From: Corynebacterium senegalense
GTDB taxonomy: Bacteria; Actinomycetota; Actinomycetes; Mycobacteriales; Mycobacteriaceae
DNA length: 64,000 nucleotides
Direction of reading: 5' to 3'
Assembly: GCF_900411315.1 (NCBI RefSeq)
Contig: NZ_LS990887.1
Span: forward strand, 1,115,324 to 1,179,323
The position numbers were made by a program, and so were the translations under genes. The notes under the pieces are model-generated. The model ran no database searches. It saw only the letters and a program-made list of their open reading frames with translations, and was not told the origin of the DNA. Shown piece after piece: positions 43,330 to 53,249 of this stretch. How positions within the stretch are numbered: the first letter of the stretch is position 1; each line of letters begins with the position of its first letter.

Positions 43330-44654
43330 TACTTCTCCCTCATCTTGATCTCTTCGAGGCGAGGCAGCCGCGTCGCCTCCACAGACACCGACGGGCTGCC
43401 CAGGCCGAACAGTTCCTCCAGGGCGGTTTCCACGCTGAAGGTCTCGGCGGTGGCGGCCATTTCCTTGATTTTCACCGTCGGGTTATGCAGAAGCTTATCG
43501 ACGACCCTCCGCACCGTCCTGGTCACCTGCCCGAAGTCCTCATCGCTGAGCCCGGGCAGGCGGGCGCGCAGGCTCTCCAGCTCGGAGTCGGTCACCTCGC
43601 TGGCGGCGCGGCGCAGCTGGGCCACGGCCGGGCCAACCTCGCGGACGCGCTGCTGAGAGCTGAACGCCTCGAGCTCCTCGGCGACGATCGCCTCGGCTGC
43701 GCGGTGCGCCTTGCTGTCCTTCGAGTCGCCCTCGAGCATCCGCTTGTGCAGGTACTCGATGTTGACCAGGTGGACGCCCTCTGCGGCGGTGACGGCGTCG
43801 TCGATGTCGCGCGGCAGCGACAGGTCGGCGAGCATGACCGGGCCGGAGATGTCCTCCGGGGTGATGGTGAAGTCGCCGCTGGCCGTGGCGGAGACGGCGA
43901 TGTCGGCGCGGGCGAGGGCGCCTGCGCGGGCGTTGAAGTCGACCACCTCGGCGGGCACGCCCGCCTCGCGGGAGTGCTCCGCCAGCCGCTCGGCGCGCGA
44001 GCGGGTCCGGTTCGCGATGATGAGCTTGCTCACCCCCAGCTTGCCCAGGTGCGTGGCCGACAGGGAGGCCATCGCCCCGGCGCCCAGGATGAGTGCCGTC
44101 TTGTCGTCGAAGCTGTCGATGCCCATGATCTCCATCGCCTGCTCGAGCGCGAGGGTGACCATGGACGCGCCGGCGTCGTCGATGTCGGTCTCCGTGTGGA
44201 CGCGTTTGCCGGCGTGCAGCGCCGACTGCGCTAGGGAGTGCAGGCCGGGCCCGACGGTGCCGCGCTCGGCGGCGTCCTGGTAGCTCGAGCGCACCTGCCC
44301 GATGATCTGCTGTTCCCCCACCACCATCGAGTCCAGGCCCGAGGCGACCGTCATCATGTGCTCCGCGGCCGCGTCGGCGTAGCGCACGTAGAGGTAGGTG
44401 CGCAGCTCAGCCTCGGCCACCCCGGACTTCGCCGAGAGCACGCCGAGCACGTCCTCGACTCCGCTGTGGAAGGAGTTGGTCACGGCGTAGACCTCGAGGC
44501 GGTTGCAGGTGGAAATGATCATCGCCTCGGACAGCGAGGGCTGCTCCAGAAGCGTCGACGCCGTCTCCTCCTGTACGGAGACGTCCATGCTGAGCTGCTC
44601 CAACAGCGTCACGGGCGCCGACCGGTGCGACATCCCTACGACGAGAACACTCAC
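43329..44654 (-). CDS. hemA: Glutamyl-tRNA reductase
   Basis: 441 aa, reduces glutamyl-tRNA to glutamate-1-semialdehyde, the first heme-specific step. Catalytic Cys50 is in [12 protein letters not shown], and NADPH binding is in [17 protein letters not shown]. The GTG at 44654 has GGAGG 7 nt upstream and a TATACT -10 box further out. It leads the hemA-hemC unit. Confidence 0.96.
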   Translation of the reverse strand: MSVLVVGMSHRSAPVTLLEQLSMDVSVQEETASTLLEQPSLSEAMIISTCNRLEVYAVTNSFHSGVEDVLGVLSAKSGVAEAELRTYLYVRYADAAAEHMMTVASGLDSMVVGEQQIIGQVRSSYQDAAERGTVGPGLHSLAQSALHAGKRVHTETDIDDAGASMVTLALEQAMEIMGIDSFDDKTALILGAGAMASLSATHLGKLGVSKLIIANRTRSRAERLAEHSREAGVPAEVVDFNARAGALARADIAVSATASGDFTITPEDISGPVMLADLSLPRDIDDAVTAAEGVHLVNIEYLHKRMLEGDSKDSKAHRAAEAIVAEELEAFSSQQRVREVGPAVAQLRRAASEVTDSELESLRARLPGLSDEDFGQVTRTVRRVVDKLLHNPTVKIKEMAATAETFSVETALEELFGLGSPSVSVEATRLPRLEEIKMREK

Positions 44655-44690
44655 TACATCCCTCCGGAAAGTCCCAAAAAATCAAACTAA

Positions 44691-44696
44691 AGTATA
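44691..44696 (-). promoter_or_regulatory. Candidate -10 box of hemA
   Basis: TATACT on the minus strand sits 36 bp before the hemA start, leaving a leader of about 30 nt with GGAGG. No clear -35 was found at the usual distance. The gap to the glutaredoxin gene is only 51 bp, so it could fire independently of it. Confidence 0.55.
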
Positions 44697-44705
44697 ACCC
44701 AGGCG

Positions 44706-44945
44706 TCAGGACAGCTCGGCTGCCAGGTCGTCGTTGTCGACCTCCCAGCAGGCGAACTCCTCGCCGTCGATGACGACAACGGGCACGCGGTCGCCGTATT
44801 CCATCGCCAGTTCGGGGTCGGCGGCCGCGTCGACGTCGACAAACGAAAGGCTCGCGCCGCACTTCTCGACGACAGGCGCGATCTGTTCCGCCACCCTCGC
44901 GCACGACCCGCAGCTCGCGCGCACCATCAGCTCCACTTTTCTCAC
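44706..44945 (-). CDS. Glutaredoxin-like protein (Cys-x-x-Cys)
   Basis: 79 aa thioredoxin fold: MVRASCGSCARVAEQIAP gives Cys12-x-x-Cys15, followed by VPVVVIDGEEFACWEV with the cis-Pro. It resembles the small gene before hemA in mycobacteria (Rv0508). GTG start at 44945. Possible partner of mycothiol-dependent redox, but that is inference. Confidence 0.85.
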   Translation of the reverse strand: MRKVELMVRASCGSCARVAEQIAPVVEKCGASLSFVDVDAAADPELAMEYGDRVPVVVIDGEEFACWEVDNDDLAAELS

Positions 44946-45031
44946 TAGCCCTCCTAGCCCAGCGCTCGGCTCCGCGAAGAATTACGATTGATAACGCTAC
45001 TCCCACATCCATCGAAAGGCTGATAGGCACC

Positions 45032-46066
45032 ATGAGCGCGGACTTCGTCCCCCTCCCCGGCAGCGAATTCCTCGCCCAGTGGTCGGCCTCGCAGGGCAAC
45101 CTGCGCCGCTTCCTCGAGGACACCGCGCTGCCGCCGCTTGACGACGCCTCACAGCGCGCCGCCGGCGAAGCAGCCGCGGCCGCCGCCGTGCAGGAGACTT
45201 TCGGCCTCGACCTCGACCAGTTCGCCCTCGGCGTCGACTCCGTCGGCGGCGCCTTCGCCTCCGCGGGCTCCTCGACGGTCACCGCCCCCGACCCCGACAT
45301 CCCCCAAGACGCGCAGGCTGCGGCGTTCTTCGACATCGACAACACGCTCATCCAGGGCTCCTCCCTGGTGCTGCTCGCGGCGGGACTTGCCCGGCACCGC
45401 TTCATCACGCTGCGCGAGCTTCTGCCCGGCCTGATCAAGCAGGTGCGCTTCCGGCTCAGCGGCACGGAGAACCACGACGACATCGCCTCCGGGCGCGAGC
45501 AGGCGCTCGGCCTGGTCAAGGGCAAGAGCGTCGCCGAGCTGAAGGAGCTGTGCGCCGAGATCGTCGAGCAGCACATGCTCAGCAAGGCCTACCAGCCCAC
45601 CATCGAGCTCGCCTCCATGCACATCGCGGCCGGCCAGCAGGTCTGGCTGGTCTCCGCGACCCCCGTGCAGATCGGCCAGGCGCTCGCCCAGCGCCTCGGC
45701 TTCACCGGCGCGCTGGGCACCGTGGCGGAGGAGGAGGACGGGCGCTTCACCGGCCGGCTCGTCGGGGACATCCTGCACGGGCCCGGCAAGAAGCACGCCG
45801 TGGCGGCGCTCGCCGCCGTCCAGCAGCTCGACCTGGCGCAGTGCACGGCCTACTCGGACAGCGTCAACGACATCCCCATGCTCTCCATGGTGGGCACGCC
45901 GGTGGCCATCAACCCCGACCGCAGCCTGCGCGCCCACGCCGAGCGCGCCGGCTGGGAGATCCGGGAGTACCGCTCCGTGCGGCGCCTGGCGCGCAGCTGG
46001 GCGCTGCCGCTCGGCGCCGCCCTGGCCGTGGGGGCCGCACTTGTTCTCCGCCGCCGGCGAGGTTAA
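45032..46066 (+). CDS. HAD-IB family phosphatase (SerB-like)
   Basis: 344 aa. After an Ala-rich N-terminal region of about 95 residues, the HAD nucleophile motif is FFDIDNT (Asp101), the SxT motif is VSATPVQIG and the Mg site is YSDSVNDIPML. A C-terminal membrane helix plus basic tail (LGAALAVGAALVLRRRR) may anchor it. Similar proteins are annotated as phosphoserine phosphatase SerB1-like; the substrate is not proven. AAAGG precedes the ATG. It is divergent from the glutaredoxin gene. Confidence 0.85.
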   Translation: MSADFVPLPGSEFLAQWSASQGNLRRFLEDTALPPLDDASQRAAGEAAAAAAVQETFGLDLDQFALGVDSVGGAFASAGSSTVTAPDPDIPQDAQAAAFFDIDNTLIQGSSLVLLAAGLARHRFITLRELLPGLIKQVRFRLSGTENHDDIASGREQALGLVKGKSVAELKELCAEIVEQHMLSKAYQPTIELASMHIAAGQQVWLVSATPVQIGQALAQRLGFTGALGTVAEEEDGRFTGRLVGDILHGPGKKHAVAALAAVQQLDLAQCTAYSDSVNDIPMLSMVGTPVAINPDRSLRAHAERAGWEIREYRSVRRLARSWALPLGAALAVGAALVLRRRRG

Positions 46067-46103
46067 AGGCGCGAGCACCCGGCGGGGCACGGACAGAGAA
46101 AAA

Positions 46104-46131
46104 GCCCGCCCCGGAAGACTCCGGGGCGGGC
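46104..46131 (-). terminator. Terminator of the bS22 gene
   Basis: Perfect 11-bp stem GCCCGCCCCGG/CCGGGGCGGGC with a 6-nt loop. On the minus strand it is followed by TTTTTCTCT, so it ends transcription from bS22. On the plus strand there is no T run. Confidence 0.85.
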
Positions 46132-46141
46132 CACGCGCGGC

Positions 46142-46243
46142 TTACTTGCCGAGCTTACGACGCTGAACGCGGGTGCGGCGCAGCATCTTGCGGTGCTTCT
46201 TCTTGGACATGCGCTTGCGGCGCTTCTTGATCACAGAACCCAT
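46142..46243 (-). CDS. Small ribosomal subunit protein bS22 (AURKAIP1/COX24 domain)
   Basis: Only 33 aa, extremely basic: [19 protein letters not shown] then [14 protein letters not shown]. This is the tiny actinobacterial 30S protein also annotated AURKAIP1/COX24-domain protein. ATG at 46243 with GAGGAA upstream. It lies between the HAD gene and the BldC-like HTH gene, as in mycobacteria (Rv0500B). Confidence 0.93.
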   Translation of the reverse strand: MGSVIKKRRKRMSKKKHRKMLRRTRVQRRKLGK

Positions 46244-46405
46244 AGGGCTTCCTCATTTCGCTCGGTTGTACGTACAGACCTGCCGGCGCACGTGGAACGC
46301 GCGGAGCGCGTCGGGCGGGGGAGGTGCACTCTCCAGCCGCCGCACCGGCGCCAGCATGAATGTTCCCAGCATAGCGCCCGGCGCGGGTCAGGCCAAAATG
46401 CGAAA

Positions 46406-46454
46406 AGCTGCGCCGCCCGTGCCGTCGCGAAGCGAGCGGGGGGGCGGCGCAGCT
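46406..46454 (-). terminator. Terminator after the BldC-like gene
   Basis: Perfect 13-bp stem AGCTGCGCCGCCC/GGGCGGCGCAGCT around a 23-nt loop that itself holds TCGC/GCGA. On the minus strand it is followed by TTTTCGCATTTT. Confidence 0.75.
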
Positions 46455-46465
46455 CGGCGGGGAAC

Positions 46466-46657
46466 CTACCCGACGTCGTACACCGACGAGTCGAGGTAGT
46501 CGTTCACCGCCGTCTCGTTCACGCGGAAGGAGCGGCCCACGCGCACGGCGGGGAGCTCACCGGAGTGAACGAGGCGGTACACCGTCATCTTCGAGACGCG
46601 CATGATCTCCGCGACCTCGGCGACGGTGAGGAACTTGCCCTTTTCTTCGTTAGCCAT
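46466..46657 (-). CDS. Helix-turn-helix protein, excisionase/BldC-like
   Basis: 63 aa: FLTVAEVAEIMRVSKMTVYRLV is a MerR-like winged HTH, followed by GRSFRVNETAVNDYL with the wing. The same small HTH gene sits next to proC and bS22 in mycobacteria (Rv0500A), and similar single-domain proteins (BldC) regulate development or stress genes. ATG at 46657. It has its own upstream gap with TAGGCT as a possible -10 (46735-46740, complement). Confidence 0.9.
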   Translation of the reverse strand: MANEEKGKFLTVAEVAEIMRVSKMTVYRLVHSGELPAVRVGRSFRVNETAVNDYLDSSVYDVG

Positions 46658-46848
46658 AAATTAGTTAACCCTTCAAGCACGGTCGCGCTGCAGGCTTCCC
46701 CTCCCGCAGGACGAACACGCACGTGCTGGAACCAGCCTAGCGTGAACGGTGGGCGCCTTGCGACTCAAGTGCAGAAAATTTTTCAGAGTTCACCCAGTCA
46801 ACTCTCCGGCACTGCTGTGACGAAACCACACTCGCGTTATTCGCGGCC

Positions 46849-47682
46849 TTATTTGCCCAGTTCCCGGGCCCGGCACGCGCAGGCGTCGGTGGCGCGGTAC
46901 AGCGCCCCGCGCAGGCCGGACTCCTCCAGCTCGCGGATCGCCGCGGCCGTCGTCCCCGCCGGCGAGGACACGGCGTGGCGCAGCTCCGCCGCCGACTTCT
47001 CCCCCGCCAGCATCTCCCCCGCGCCCGCCGCCGTGGCCGTGGCGAGCTGGCTGGCCGTCTCGCGCGGAAGGCCGAGGGCCACGCCTGCGTCGATGAGCGC
47101 CTCGGTGAGCAGGAAGTAGTACGCAGGCCCCGACCCGGACAGGGCCGTGGCGACGTCGATGAGCGACTCGTCGAGCTCCACCACCTGGCCCGTCGCGGCC
47201 AGCATCGCGCGGATCGCGTTGTGCTGGTCCTCCTCCACGTAGCGGCCGAACGCCGCGATGTGCACGCCCCGGCCCACCAGCATCGGGGTGTTCGGCATGA
47301 CGCGCGCGACCGACGTGCCCGCCGAGGACGCGGCGCTCTCCATCGCGGAGATGGTCACACCCGCGGCCATCGAGACCAGGGCCGTGGACACCTCGTTCTT
47401 CGCCACGGTGTCGCCGATCTCCTCGATCACGCCGAGCACCTGGGCGGGCTTGACGCAGAGGAAGCAGACGTCGGCGTCGACGGCCGCCTCGTTGTTGTCG
47501 TCGGTGGTGACCACGCCGTAGCGCTCCGCGAGTTCCGCGCCTCGCTCGGGGCTGCGGTTCGTCGCCGTGATGCGCAGCGGCTCCACGCCCGCCGAGATCA
47601 GCCCCGCGATGAGCGCCTCGCCGATGTTGCCGGCCCCGAGGACCGCAATCTTGTCTGCCGCGATGTCAGTAGTCGAGTTCAT
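46849..47682 (-). CDS. proC: Pyrroline-5-carboxylate reductase
   Basis: 277 aa, last step of proline synthesis. IAVLGAGNIGEALIAGLISAG gives the Rossmann motif, and ALSGSGPAYYFLLTEALIDAGVALGLPR is the C-terminal ProC signature. The ATG at 47682 is used; an in-frame start at 47700 would add six residues. Confidence 0.95.
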   Translation of the reverse strand: MNSTTDIAADKIAVLGAGNIGEALIAGLISAGVEPLRITATNRSPERGAELAERYGVVTTDDNNEAAVDADVCFLCVKPAQVLGVIEEIGDTVAKNEVSTALVSMAAGVTISAMESAASSAGTSVARVMPNTPMLVGRGVHIAAFGRYVEEDQHNAIRAMLAATGQVVELDESLIDVATALSGSGPAYYFLLTEALIDAGVALGLPRETASQLATATAAGAGEMLAGEKSAAELRHAVSSPAGTTAAAIRELEESGLRGALYRATDACACRARELGK

Positions 47683-47722
47683 GCCCCTAGGGTGCCACAC
47701 ACCCCGGCCGGCCGGGCACCCG

Positions 47723-48625
47723 CTACACCAGCAGGGCTGGACCGAAGGCCACGACGACCGCGGCGACGCCCGCGAGGGTGGTGGTCACGCCGTCGCGCCC
47801 GGTGCGCATGGCGCGCACACCGAAGACGACAGCCAGCACCGCTACCACGGCGAGGAGGACGGACACGATGGTGCTGGTATTCGTCCACACCCACTGGAAG
47901 GCGAAGAAGCCGAGCACGCCGAGCAGCAGGCCCGCGAAGACCAGCAGAACGAGCATGATCGGGTTGAGCGTGCCCTCGTCCTCCAGGTCCGCCTCCTCCC
48001 GCTCGGCCACGCGGCCGGGCGCGGCGGGCTCGACATCGCGGTCGCCGAACTCGTCGAGGCCGGACTCCGCCGCCGGCGCGGGCACCGCGGGGATCACTCC
48101 GGTGTCAGCCGGGGCCGCGACCTTCGTCGAACCGGTCCCCGTCTTCTTCTCCGGCTCCGCCGTCACCTTCCGGATCACGGCGGTGTCGTCCGAGGTCGGT
48201 GCAGCCTGCTTGCCGACGCCCTTCTCGCCCACTCCGGAAGGCTCTGGCTTTGCGGGCTGGGGCTTCACAGACCCGGCCTTCACGGGCTGGGGCTTCGGCT
48301 GCTCGGGCTTCGACTGCTCTGCCTTGGCGGGCTCGCGCTTCGGCTGCTCCGCCTTGGCGGGCTCAGCCTTGGGCGCCTCCGGCTTCGGCGTGGGCGTCGG
48401 CTTCGGCGGGGTGGGCGCCGCGGGGGCGTCGAGAGGCACGCTCGAGTGCTTGACCTCGACGGGCTGCGCCTCGACCTTCTTGATCGACCCGGTCAGCTCG
48501 GCGACGGACACGCCGCCCTCCTCCAGGCTGCGGCGACGGCGGGGACGCGACGAGGCACCACCCGGGTTCTGCTTCTCCGCCCGGGCGAGGAGCTCGGCAA
48601 CGGTGAGCTGCTTGTCCTCAGACAT
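47723..48625 (-). CDS. Rv0497-like membrane protein with Lys/Pro/Glu repeats
   Basis: 300 aa. The first 210 residues are cytoplasmic, with a long irregular KPE/PAK repeat (about 70-130) and a short conserved N-terminus (TVAELLARAEKQNPGG). Three hydrophobic helices follow (about 224-245, 250-272 and 280-300). It resembles the mycobacterial membrane protein next to ppx. No function is known. ATG overlaps the ppx stop (TAATG), so it is coupled to ppx. Confidence 0.8.
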   Translation of the reverse strand: MSEDKQLTVAELLARAEKQNPGGASSRPRRRRSLEEGGVSVAELTGSIKKVEAQPVEVKHSSVPLDAPAAPTPPKPTPTPKPEAPKAEPAKAEQPKREPAKAEQSKPEQPKPQPVKAGSVKPQPAKPEPSGVGEKGVGKQAAPTSDDTAVIRKVTAEPEKKTGTGSTKVAAPADTGVIPAVPAPAAESGLDEFGDRDVEPAAPGRVAEREEADLEDEGTLNPIMLVLLVFAGLLLGVLGFFAFQWVWTNTSTIVSVLLAVVAVLAVVFGVRAMRTGRDGVTTTLAGVAAVVVAFGPALLV

Positions 48626-49569
48626 TAGACGTCATCTCCTTGGTCGTGTCCTTGATCCATCCACCGGAGAATCACGCCTTCGCGCAACGCCCACGGGCAG
48701 ATATCCAACTTATCAAGATTAAGGGCCCGCATGGCGGCCTCCGCCACCAGGGCACCCGCGACGATCTGGTGGGAGCGGTCAGAATTGATGCCCTCGAGCT
48801 CCGCCCGGTCGGCCGCGGTCATGCGCGAGATGAACGCGATCAGCTGGCGCAGGCCCGGAGCGGTGAGGGTGCGGCGGACGAACGGGCCCGCCGAGGAGGG
48901 CGCGGCACCGGTCAGGCGGGCCAGCGAGCGGAACGTCTTGGACGTGCCCACCGCGAGGCTGGGCTCCCCCATCGCCCGGAACTGCTCGGCCGGGCCGGCC
49001 AGCTCCGCGTCGATGTAGTCGCGCAGCATGTTGATCTTCTTGCGCTCGGGCGGGTCGGTGTCGAACCACTGGTGGGTCAGGCGCCCGGCGCCCAGGTCGA
49101 GGGAGACGGCGAGGTCCGGGGTCTCCTCCACGCCGGTGGAGATCTCCAGGGAGCCGCCGCCGATGTCGAGGTTGGTGATCCGCCCCGCGGACCACCCGTG
49201 CCAGCGGCGCGCGGCGAGGAAGGTCAGGCGCGCCTCCTCCTCGCCCGAGAGGATGGTGAGGGTGACGCCGGTGCTCTTCTCCACCTTCTTCAGCACCTCC
49301 TCCGAGTTGGTGGCCGAACGCACGGCGGAGGTGGCGAAGGCGAGGAACTGCTCGCACTTCAGGTTCTCCGAGAGGTCCTTGGCCTCCTGGACGGTGTCAA
49401 TGAGCCTGTTGACACCCTTGTCCTCGATGTTGCCGTGCTTGTCGAGCATCTCGACGAGCCGCAGCGGCTGCTTCCAGTCGCTCATCGGGGTGGGCCGTCC
49501 GCCGCTGTGGGCATCCACCGCCACGAGGTGAACGGTGTTGCTGCCTACGTCTAATACACCTAGTCGCAC
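48625..49569 (-). CDS. ppx: Ppx/GppA exopolyphosphatase family protein
   Basis: 314 aa. ASKHA-fold phosphatase: [17 protein letters not shown] is the phosphate 1 motif and [14 protein letters not shown] the phosphate 2 motif. It hydrolyses polyphosphate or pppGpp; mycobacterial Ppx1 (Rv0496) is the nearest context match. GTG start at 49569. It shares a 33-bp divergent promoter gap with the next gene. Confidence 0.92.
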   Translation of the reverse strand: MRLGVLDVGSNTVHLVAVDAHSGGRPTPMSDWKQPLRLVEMLDKHGNIEDKGVNRLIDTVQEAKDLSENLKCEQFLAFATSAVRSATNSEEVLKKVEKSTGVTLTILSGEEEARLTFLAARRWHGWSAGRITNLDIGGGSLEISTGVEETPDLAVSLDLGAGRLTHQWFDTDPPERKKINMLRDYIDAELAGPAEQFRAMGEPSLAVGTSKTFRSLARLTGAAPSSAGPFVRRTLTAPGLRQLIAFISRMTAADRAELEGINSDRSHQIVAGALVAEAAMRALNLDKLDICPWALREGVILRWMDQGHDQGDDV

Positions 49570-49602
49570 ACCCCCAGAGTAATGGGTCTACCGTACTCAG
49601 GT

Positions 49603-50520
49603 GTGAATCAACCGTCCCCTAAGCCCGTGTTGCTCGGGTTCCCCGCCTCCTCCCCGGCGGGCGCCTCGATCCTCGCGGGCCGCGAAGTTGCCCCCGACTT
49701 CCCCCGCGAATGGTTCGAGTTCGTCCACCCGGACGACCCCACACACTACTTCTCCATCGACCTGACCTGGGCGGAGTCAACCTGGTCCTGCCGCTTCGGC
49801 ACTCCCGAGTGCCTGGGCATCGACGAGTCCTTCCCCGTCGTCGGCTGCTGCATCCACGGCGCCTACCTCTCGGACGAGACCGACCGCGACGACCTCTACA
49901 ACGCCGTGGCCGAAATGCCGGCGAAGTATTGGCAGCTGCGCCCGGCGGAGGTCGATTCCTACATCGCCGCCGCCGACCCCGTCGTCCTCGAGCCCTGGCT
50001 GGAGTGGGACGACACCGACCCCGCGGAGGACCCCAACGAGGAGGGCCCCCACCTGAAGACAAAGGTTGTCGACGGCGCCTGCATCTTCGCCAACCGCGCC
50101 GACGCCGAGACCGGCCCCGGCTGCGCCCTGCACCAGTGGGCCGTGGCGGAGGGGCGCAACATCGTCGGCTCCAAGCCGGAGGTGTGCTGGCAGGTCCCCT
50201 TCTCCCGCGAGGACGCGTGGGAGGAGCGCTCCGACGGGGTGGAGATCCTGCGCACCACCATCGGCGAATACCACCGCCGGCAGTGGGGCGGCGGGGGCGA
50301 GGACTTCGACTGGTGGTGCACCTCCTCCCCCACCTGCCACTCGCCCGGCGCGCCGACCGGCACGCCCGTGTGGGAGTCGATGAAGGACGAGCTCACGGCC
50401 CTGATCGGCGAGGAGCCCTACCGCATCCTCGCCGAGCACTGCCGCGCGCGCCGGGCGCTTCCCGCCTCCGCCCGCGCCGTCCACCCGGCGACGGAGCGGG
50501 CCTCGCGCGGCGAGTCTTAA
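49603..50520 (+). CDS. Rv0495c-like conserved Cys-rich protein
   Basis: 305 aa, soluble. It has many cysteines: [43 protein letters not shown] and [11 protein letters not shown], suggestive of a metal or Fe-S site like that of YkgJ/DUF3109 proteins. This is the conserved gene near senX3/regX3 in mycobacteria. The biochemical function is not established. GTG at 49603 is chosen because TACCGT lies 8 nt upstream (leaderless), ahead of an in-frame ATG at 49582 that is too close to ppx. Its end overlaps regX3 by 4 bp. Confidence 0.8.
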   Translation: MNQPSPKPVLLGFPASSPAGASILAGREVAPDFPREWFEFVHPDDPTHYFSIDLTWAESTWSCRFGTPECLGIDESFPVVGCCIHGAYLSDETDRDDLYNAVAEMPAKYWQLRPAEVDSYIAAADPVVLEPWLEWDDTDPAEDPNEEGPHLKTKVVDGACIFANRADAETGPGCALHQWAVAEGRNIVGSKPEVCWQVPFSREDAWEERSDGVEILRTTIGEYHRRQWGGGGEDFDWWCTSSPTCHSPGAPTGTPVWESMKDELTALIGEEPYRILAEHCRARRALPASARAVHPATERASRGES

Positions 50521-51206
50521 ACCTCGAACTTGTAGCCCAGCCCGCGCACGGTGACCAGCTGCGTCGGGCGGGAGGGCTCGCTCTCGATCTTGGTGCGCAG
50601 GCGCTTGACGTGCACGTCGAGGGTCTTGGTGTCGCCCACGTAGTTCGCGCCCCAGATCCGGTCGATGAGCTGCCCGCGGGTGAGCACACGGCCCGCGTTG
50701 CGCATCAGGTACTCGAGCAGGTCGAACTCCTTGAGGGGCATGGGCACGGGCTGGCCGTCGACAAGCACCGTGTGCCTCTCGACGTCCATCTTGACGCGCC
50801 CGACCTCGATGATCTGCTCGTCCTCGGCCTCCGCCGCCTCGGTCTCGGCCCCGCGGCGCAGGACGGCCCGGATGCGGGCGACGAGCTCGCGGGTGGAGTA
50901 GGGCTTGGTCACGTAGTCGTCCGCGCCCAGCTCGAGGCCGACGACCTTGTCGATCTCGGAGTCACGGGCCGTGACCATGATGATCGGCACGGCGGAGACG
51001 GCGCGCAGGCGGCGGCACACCTCGGTGCCGCTCATGCCCGGCAGCATGAGGTCCAGCAGGACGAGGTCGACGCCGCCCTTGTCGAACTCCTCGAGCGCCT
51101 TGGGTCCATCCTCCGCCACGACGGCCTCGAAGCCCTCCTTGCGCAACAGGTACGCCAGTGGATCGGCGAGGGATTCTTCGTCTTCCACGATGAGGATGTT
51201 CGTCAC
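50517..51206 (-). CDS. regX3: Response regulator RegX3
   Basis: 229 aa. OmpR/PhoB-type response regulator: phosphorylatable Asp52 in [10 protein letters not shown], conserved Lys in TKPYS, and a C-terminal winged HTH ([23 protein letters not shown]). With SenX3 it senses phosphate limitation. GTG at 51206 overlaps the senX3 stop (GTGA). Confidence 0.95.
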   Translation of the reverse strand: MTNILIVEDEESLADPLAYLLRKEGFEAVVAEDGPKALEEFDKGGVDLVLLDLMLPGMSGTEVCRRLRAVSAVPIIMVTARDSEIDKVVGLELGADDYVTKPYSTRELVARIRAVLRRGAETEAAEAEDEQIIEVGRVKMDVERHTVLVDGQPVPMPLKEFDLLEYLMRNAGRVLTRGQLIDRIWGANYVGDTKTLDVHVKRLRTKIESEPSRPTQLVTVRGLGYKFEV

Positions 51207-52447
51207 TGCTCTTCCTTTTCCTTTCGCCGGGCGGCCACCCTTGTTACGGCCTTGCGGATCCCGGAGCCGGATTCGCTGTCCCCGGGCTCGGCCTCAGCGG
51301 GGTGCTCTTCCGGCTTGTAGATGGGCAGCTCGATCGTGAATGTCGAGCCCGTCCCGAGGCGGGACCACAACTTGATATTACCGCCGTGGTTGATCACCAC
51401 GTGCTTGACGATGGCAAGGCCGAGCCCCGTCCCGCCGGTGGAGCGGGAGCGGGCCTTGTCCACCCTGTAGAAACGCTCGAACACCCGCTTCTGGTCCTCC
51501 GGGGCGATGCCGATGCCCCGGTCGGTCACGCGGATCTGCACCACGTTGTCGCGCACGACCTTCTGGGTGATGCTGACGGGCTGGCAGTTCGGCGAGTAGT
51601 TGATCGCGTTGGACACCAGGTTCGACACCGCGGCGGTGAGCAGGGCGCGATCACCGACGACGAAGAGGCCCGTCGGGACGCCGCGCGTCAGCTCGATCTC
51701 GCGGTTGTCGGCGGAGACCGTGTTGCGCTGGATGGCGGCGTCGATGATGTCATCCACCCGGACCAACGCCATTTCGGGCAGGGCCTCGGCACCCTGGAGC
51801 TTGGACAGCGAGATCAGATCGGTGATCATCTCGCCCATCCGCTGCGACTCCTTCTGCAGCTTCGTCCCGAAGTAGCTCACCATCTCCGAGTCGGTGGGGT
51901 CCTGGAGCAGGGCCTCCGCGAGCAGCGAGATGCCGCCGATGGGGGTCTTGAGCTCGTGGGAGACGTTCGCCACGAAGTCGCGGCGCGCCGATTCCATGCG
52001 CACGTTCTCTGACTCGTCGGAGCCGTAGGCCACCACGAAGGAGTTGTCGGTGAGCGTGAGGGGTTTGACCAGGGCGCGGACGTTCCGGATGCGGTTGCCG
52101 GTGGCGCGGCGCGGCATCTCGAGCTCGAGGGTGCGCTCCTCCTTATCCTCGAAGACCTTCTCGGCCGCCTTCCATACCAGCGGGTTGAGGGTGCGGTCGT
52201 GCACCAGGGCCATGTCGTGGGCGCGCGAGTTGGACAGAATGACGCGCCCGGCCCGGTTGATCACGGCCACGCCCGTCGGCGAGCCCTGCACGCTCAGGTG
52301 GAGCACCTGGCTGATCGTGGAAACCTGCTGCTCCTCCGCCTCGGCGGAGGTCAGGGAGCGGCCGTGCCACCGCCCGAAGCGCTGCGTCACGGGCACGGCG
52401 AGAATGGTCAGCGCGCTGCCGATGAGAAACGCGAGGGCGAGTGACAA
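51203..52447 (-). CDS. senX3: Sensor histidine kinase SenX3
   Basis: 414 aa. One N-terminal membrane helix (about 4-22), a PAS-like domain (about 50-145), H-box with His164 (NVSHELKTPIG), then N, G1, F and G2 boxes in the ATPase domain. TTG is the start at 52447: an in-frame TAG at 52463-52465 leaves no earlier start, and GGGAAG precedes it. It follows gpmA, so it may be cotranscribed. Confidence 0.93.
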   Translation of the reverse strand: MSLALAFLIGSALTILAVPVTQRFGRWHGRSLTSAEAEEQQVSTISQVLHLSVQGSPTGVAVINRAGRVILSNSRAHDMALVHDRTLNPLVWKAAEKVFEDKEERTLELEMPRRATGNRIRNVRALVKPLTLTDNSFVVAYGSDESENVRMESARRDFVANVSHELKTPIGGISLLAEALLQDPTDSEMVSYFGTKLQKESQRMGEMITDLISLSKLQGAEALPEMALVRVDDIIDAAIQRNTVSADNREIELTRGVPTGLFVVGDRALLTAAVSNLVSNAINYSPNCQPVSITQKVVRDNVVQIRVTDRGIGIAPEDQKRVFERFYRVDKARSRSTGGTGLGLAIVKHVVINHGGNIKLWSRLGTGSTFTIELPIYKPEEHPAEAEPGDSESGSGIRKAVTRVAARRKEKEEQ

Positions 52448-52462
52448 TCCGTGTACTTCCCG

Positions 52463-53212
52463 CTACTTGTTGCCCTGGTTCGCCACGGCGGCGGCACCGG
52501 CTGCGGCAGCCTCCGGGTCCAGGTAGGTGCCGCCTGGGTTAAGCACCGCGCCGTTGGCGTCGATCTCGTAGACGAGCGGCATGCCGGTCGGGATGTTCAG
52601 CCCGGCGATGTCCTCGTCGGAGATGTTGTCCAGGTACTTCACCAGGGCGCGCAGGGAGTTGCCGTGCGCGGCGACCATCACGTTCTTGCCCTCGAGGACC
52701 TCCGGGAGGATCACGTCGACGTAGTAGGGCAGGAAGCGCTCGACAACGTCCTTCAGGCACTCGGTGCGCGGCACCTCGGGCAGAAAGGCGTAGCGCGCGT
52801 CGTCGGTCTGCGCGTACTGGTTGTCCACCTCGATCTGGGGCGGCGGCGTGTCGTAGGAGCGGCGCCACGTCATGAACTGCTCCTCGCCGAACTCCTCGCG
52901 GATCTCGGCCTTGTTCAGGCCCTGCAGCTTGCCGTAGTGGCGCTCGTTGAGGCGCCAGTTGCGCTTGACCGGGATCCAGTGGCGGTCCGCGGCGTTGAGC
53001 GCGATGTTGGCGGTGCGGATGGCGCGGCGAAGCAGGGAGGTGAAGACGACGTCCGGTAGGACGCCCTCCTTGACAAGCAGCTTGCCGGCGTTGACCGCCT
53101 CCTGCTCGCCCTGCTCAGTGAGGTCGACGTCGACCCAGCCGGTGAACTGGTTGGACTTGTTCCACTCGCTCTGTCCATGGCGGACCAGAATCAGCTTTCC
53201 TTGTTTTGCCAT
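52463..53212 (-). CDS. gpmA: Phosphoglycerate mutase (2,3-bisphosphoglycerate-dependent)
   Basis: 249 aa, glycolysis. [10 protein letters not shown] with His12 and [13 protein letters not shown] with the second His are the dPGM catalytic pair, and [13 protein letters not shown] the conserved loop. ATG at 53212. The frame continues upstream but that part is antisense or intergenic to mshA. Same gene order as in mycobacteria. Confidence 0.95.
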   Translation of the reverse strand: MAKQGKLILVRHGQSEWNKSNQFTGWVDVDLTEQGEQEAVNAGKLLVKEGVLPDVVFTSLLRRAIRTANIALNAADRHWIPVKRNWRLNERHYGKLQGLNKAEIREEFGEEQFMTWRRSYDTPPPQIEVDNQYAQTDDARYAFLPEVPRTECLKDVVERFLPYYVDVILPEVLEGKNVMVAAHGNSLRALVKYLDNISDEDIAGLNIPTGMPLVYEIDANGAVLNPGGTYLDPEAAAAGAAAVANQGNK

Positions 53213-53249
53213 GTACCCAGCATGCCACGATCGCCGTCTGCCTGCGCCG

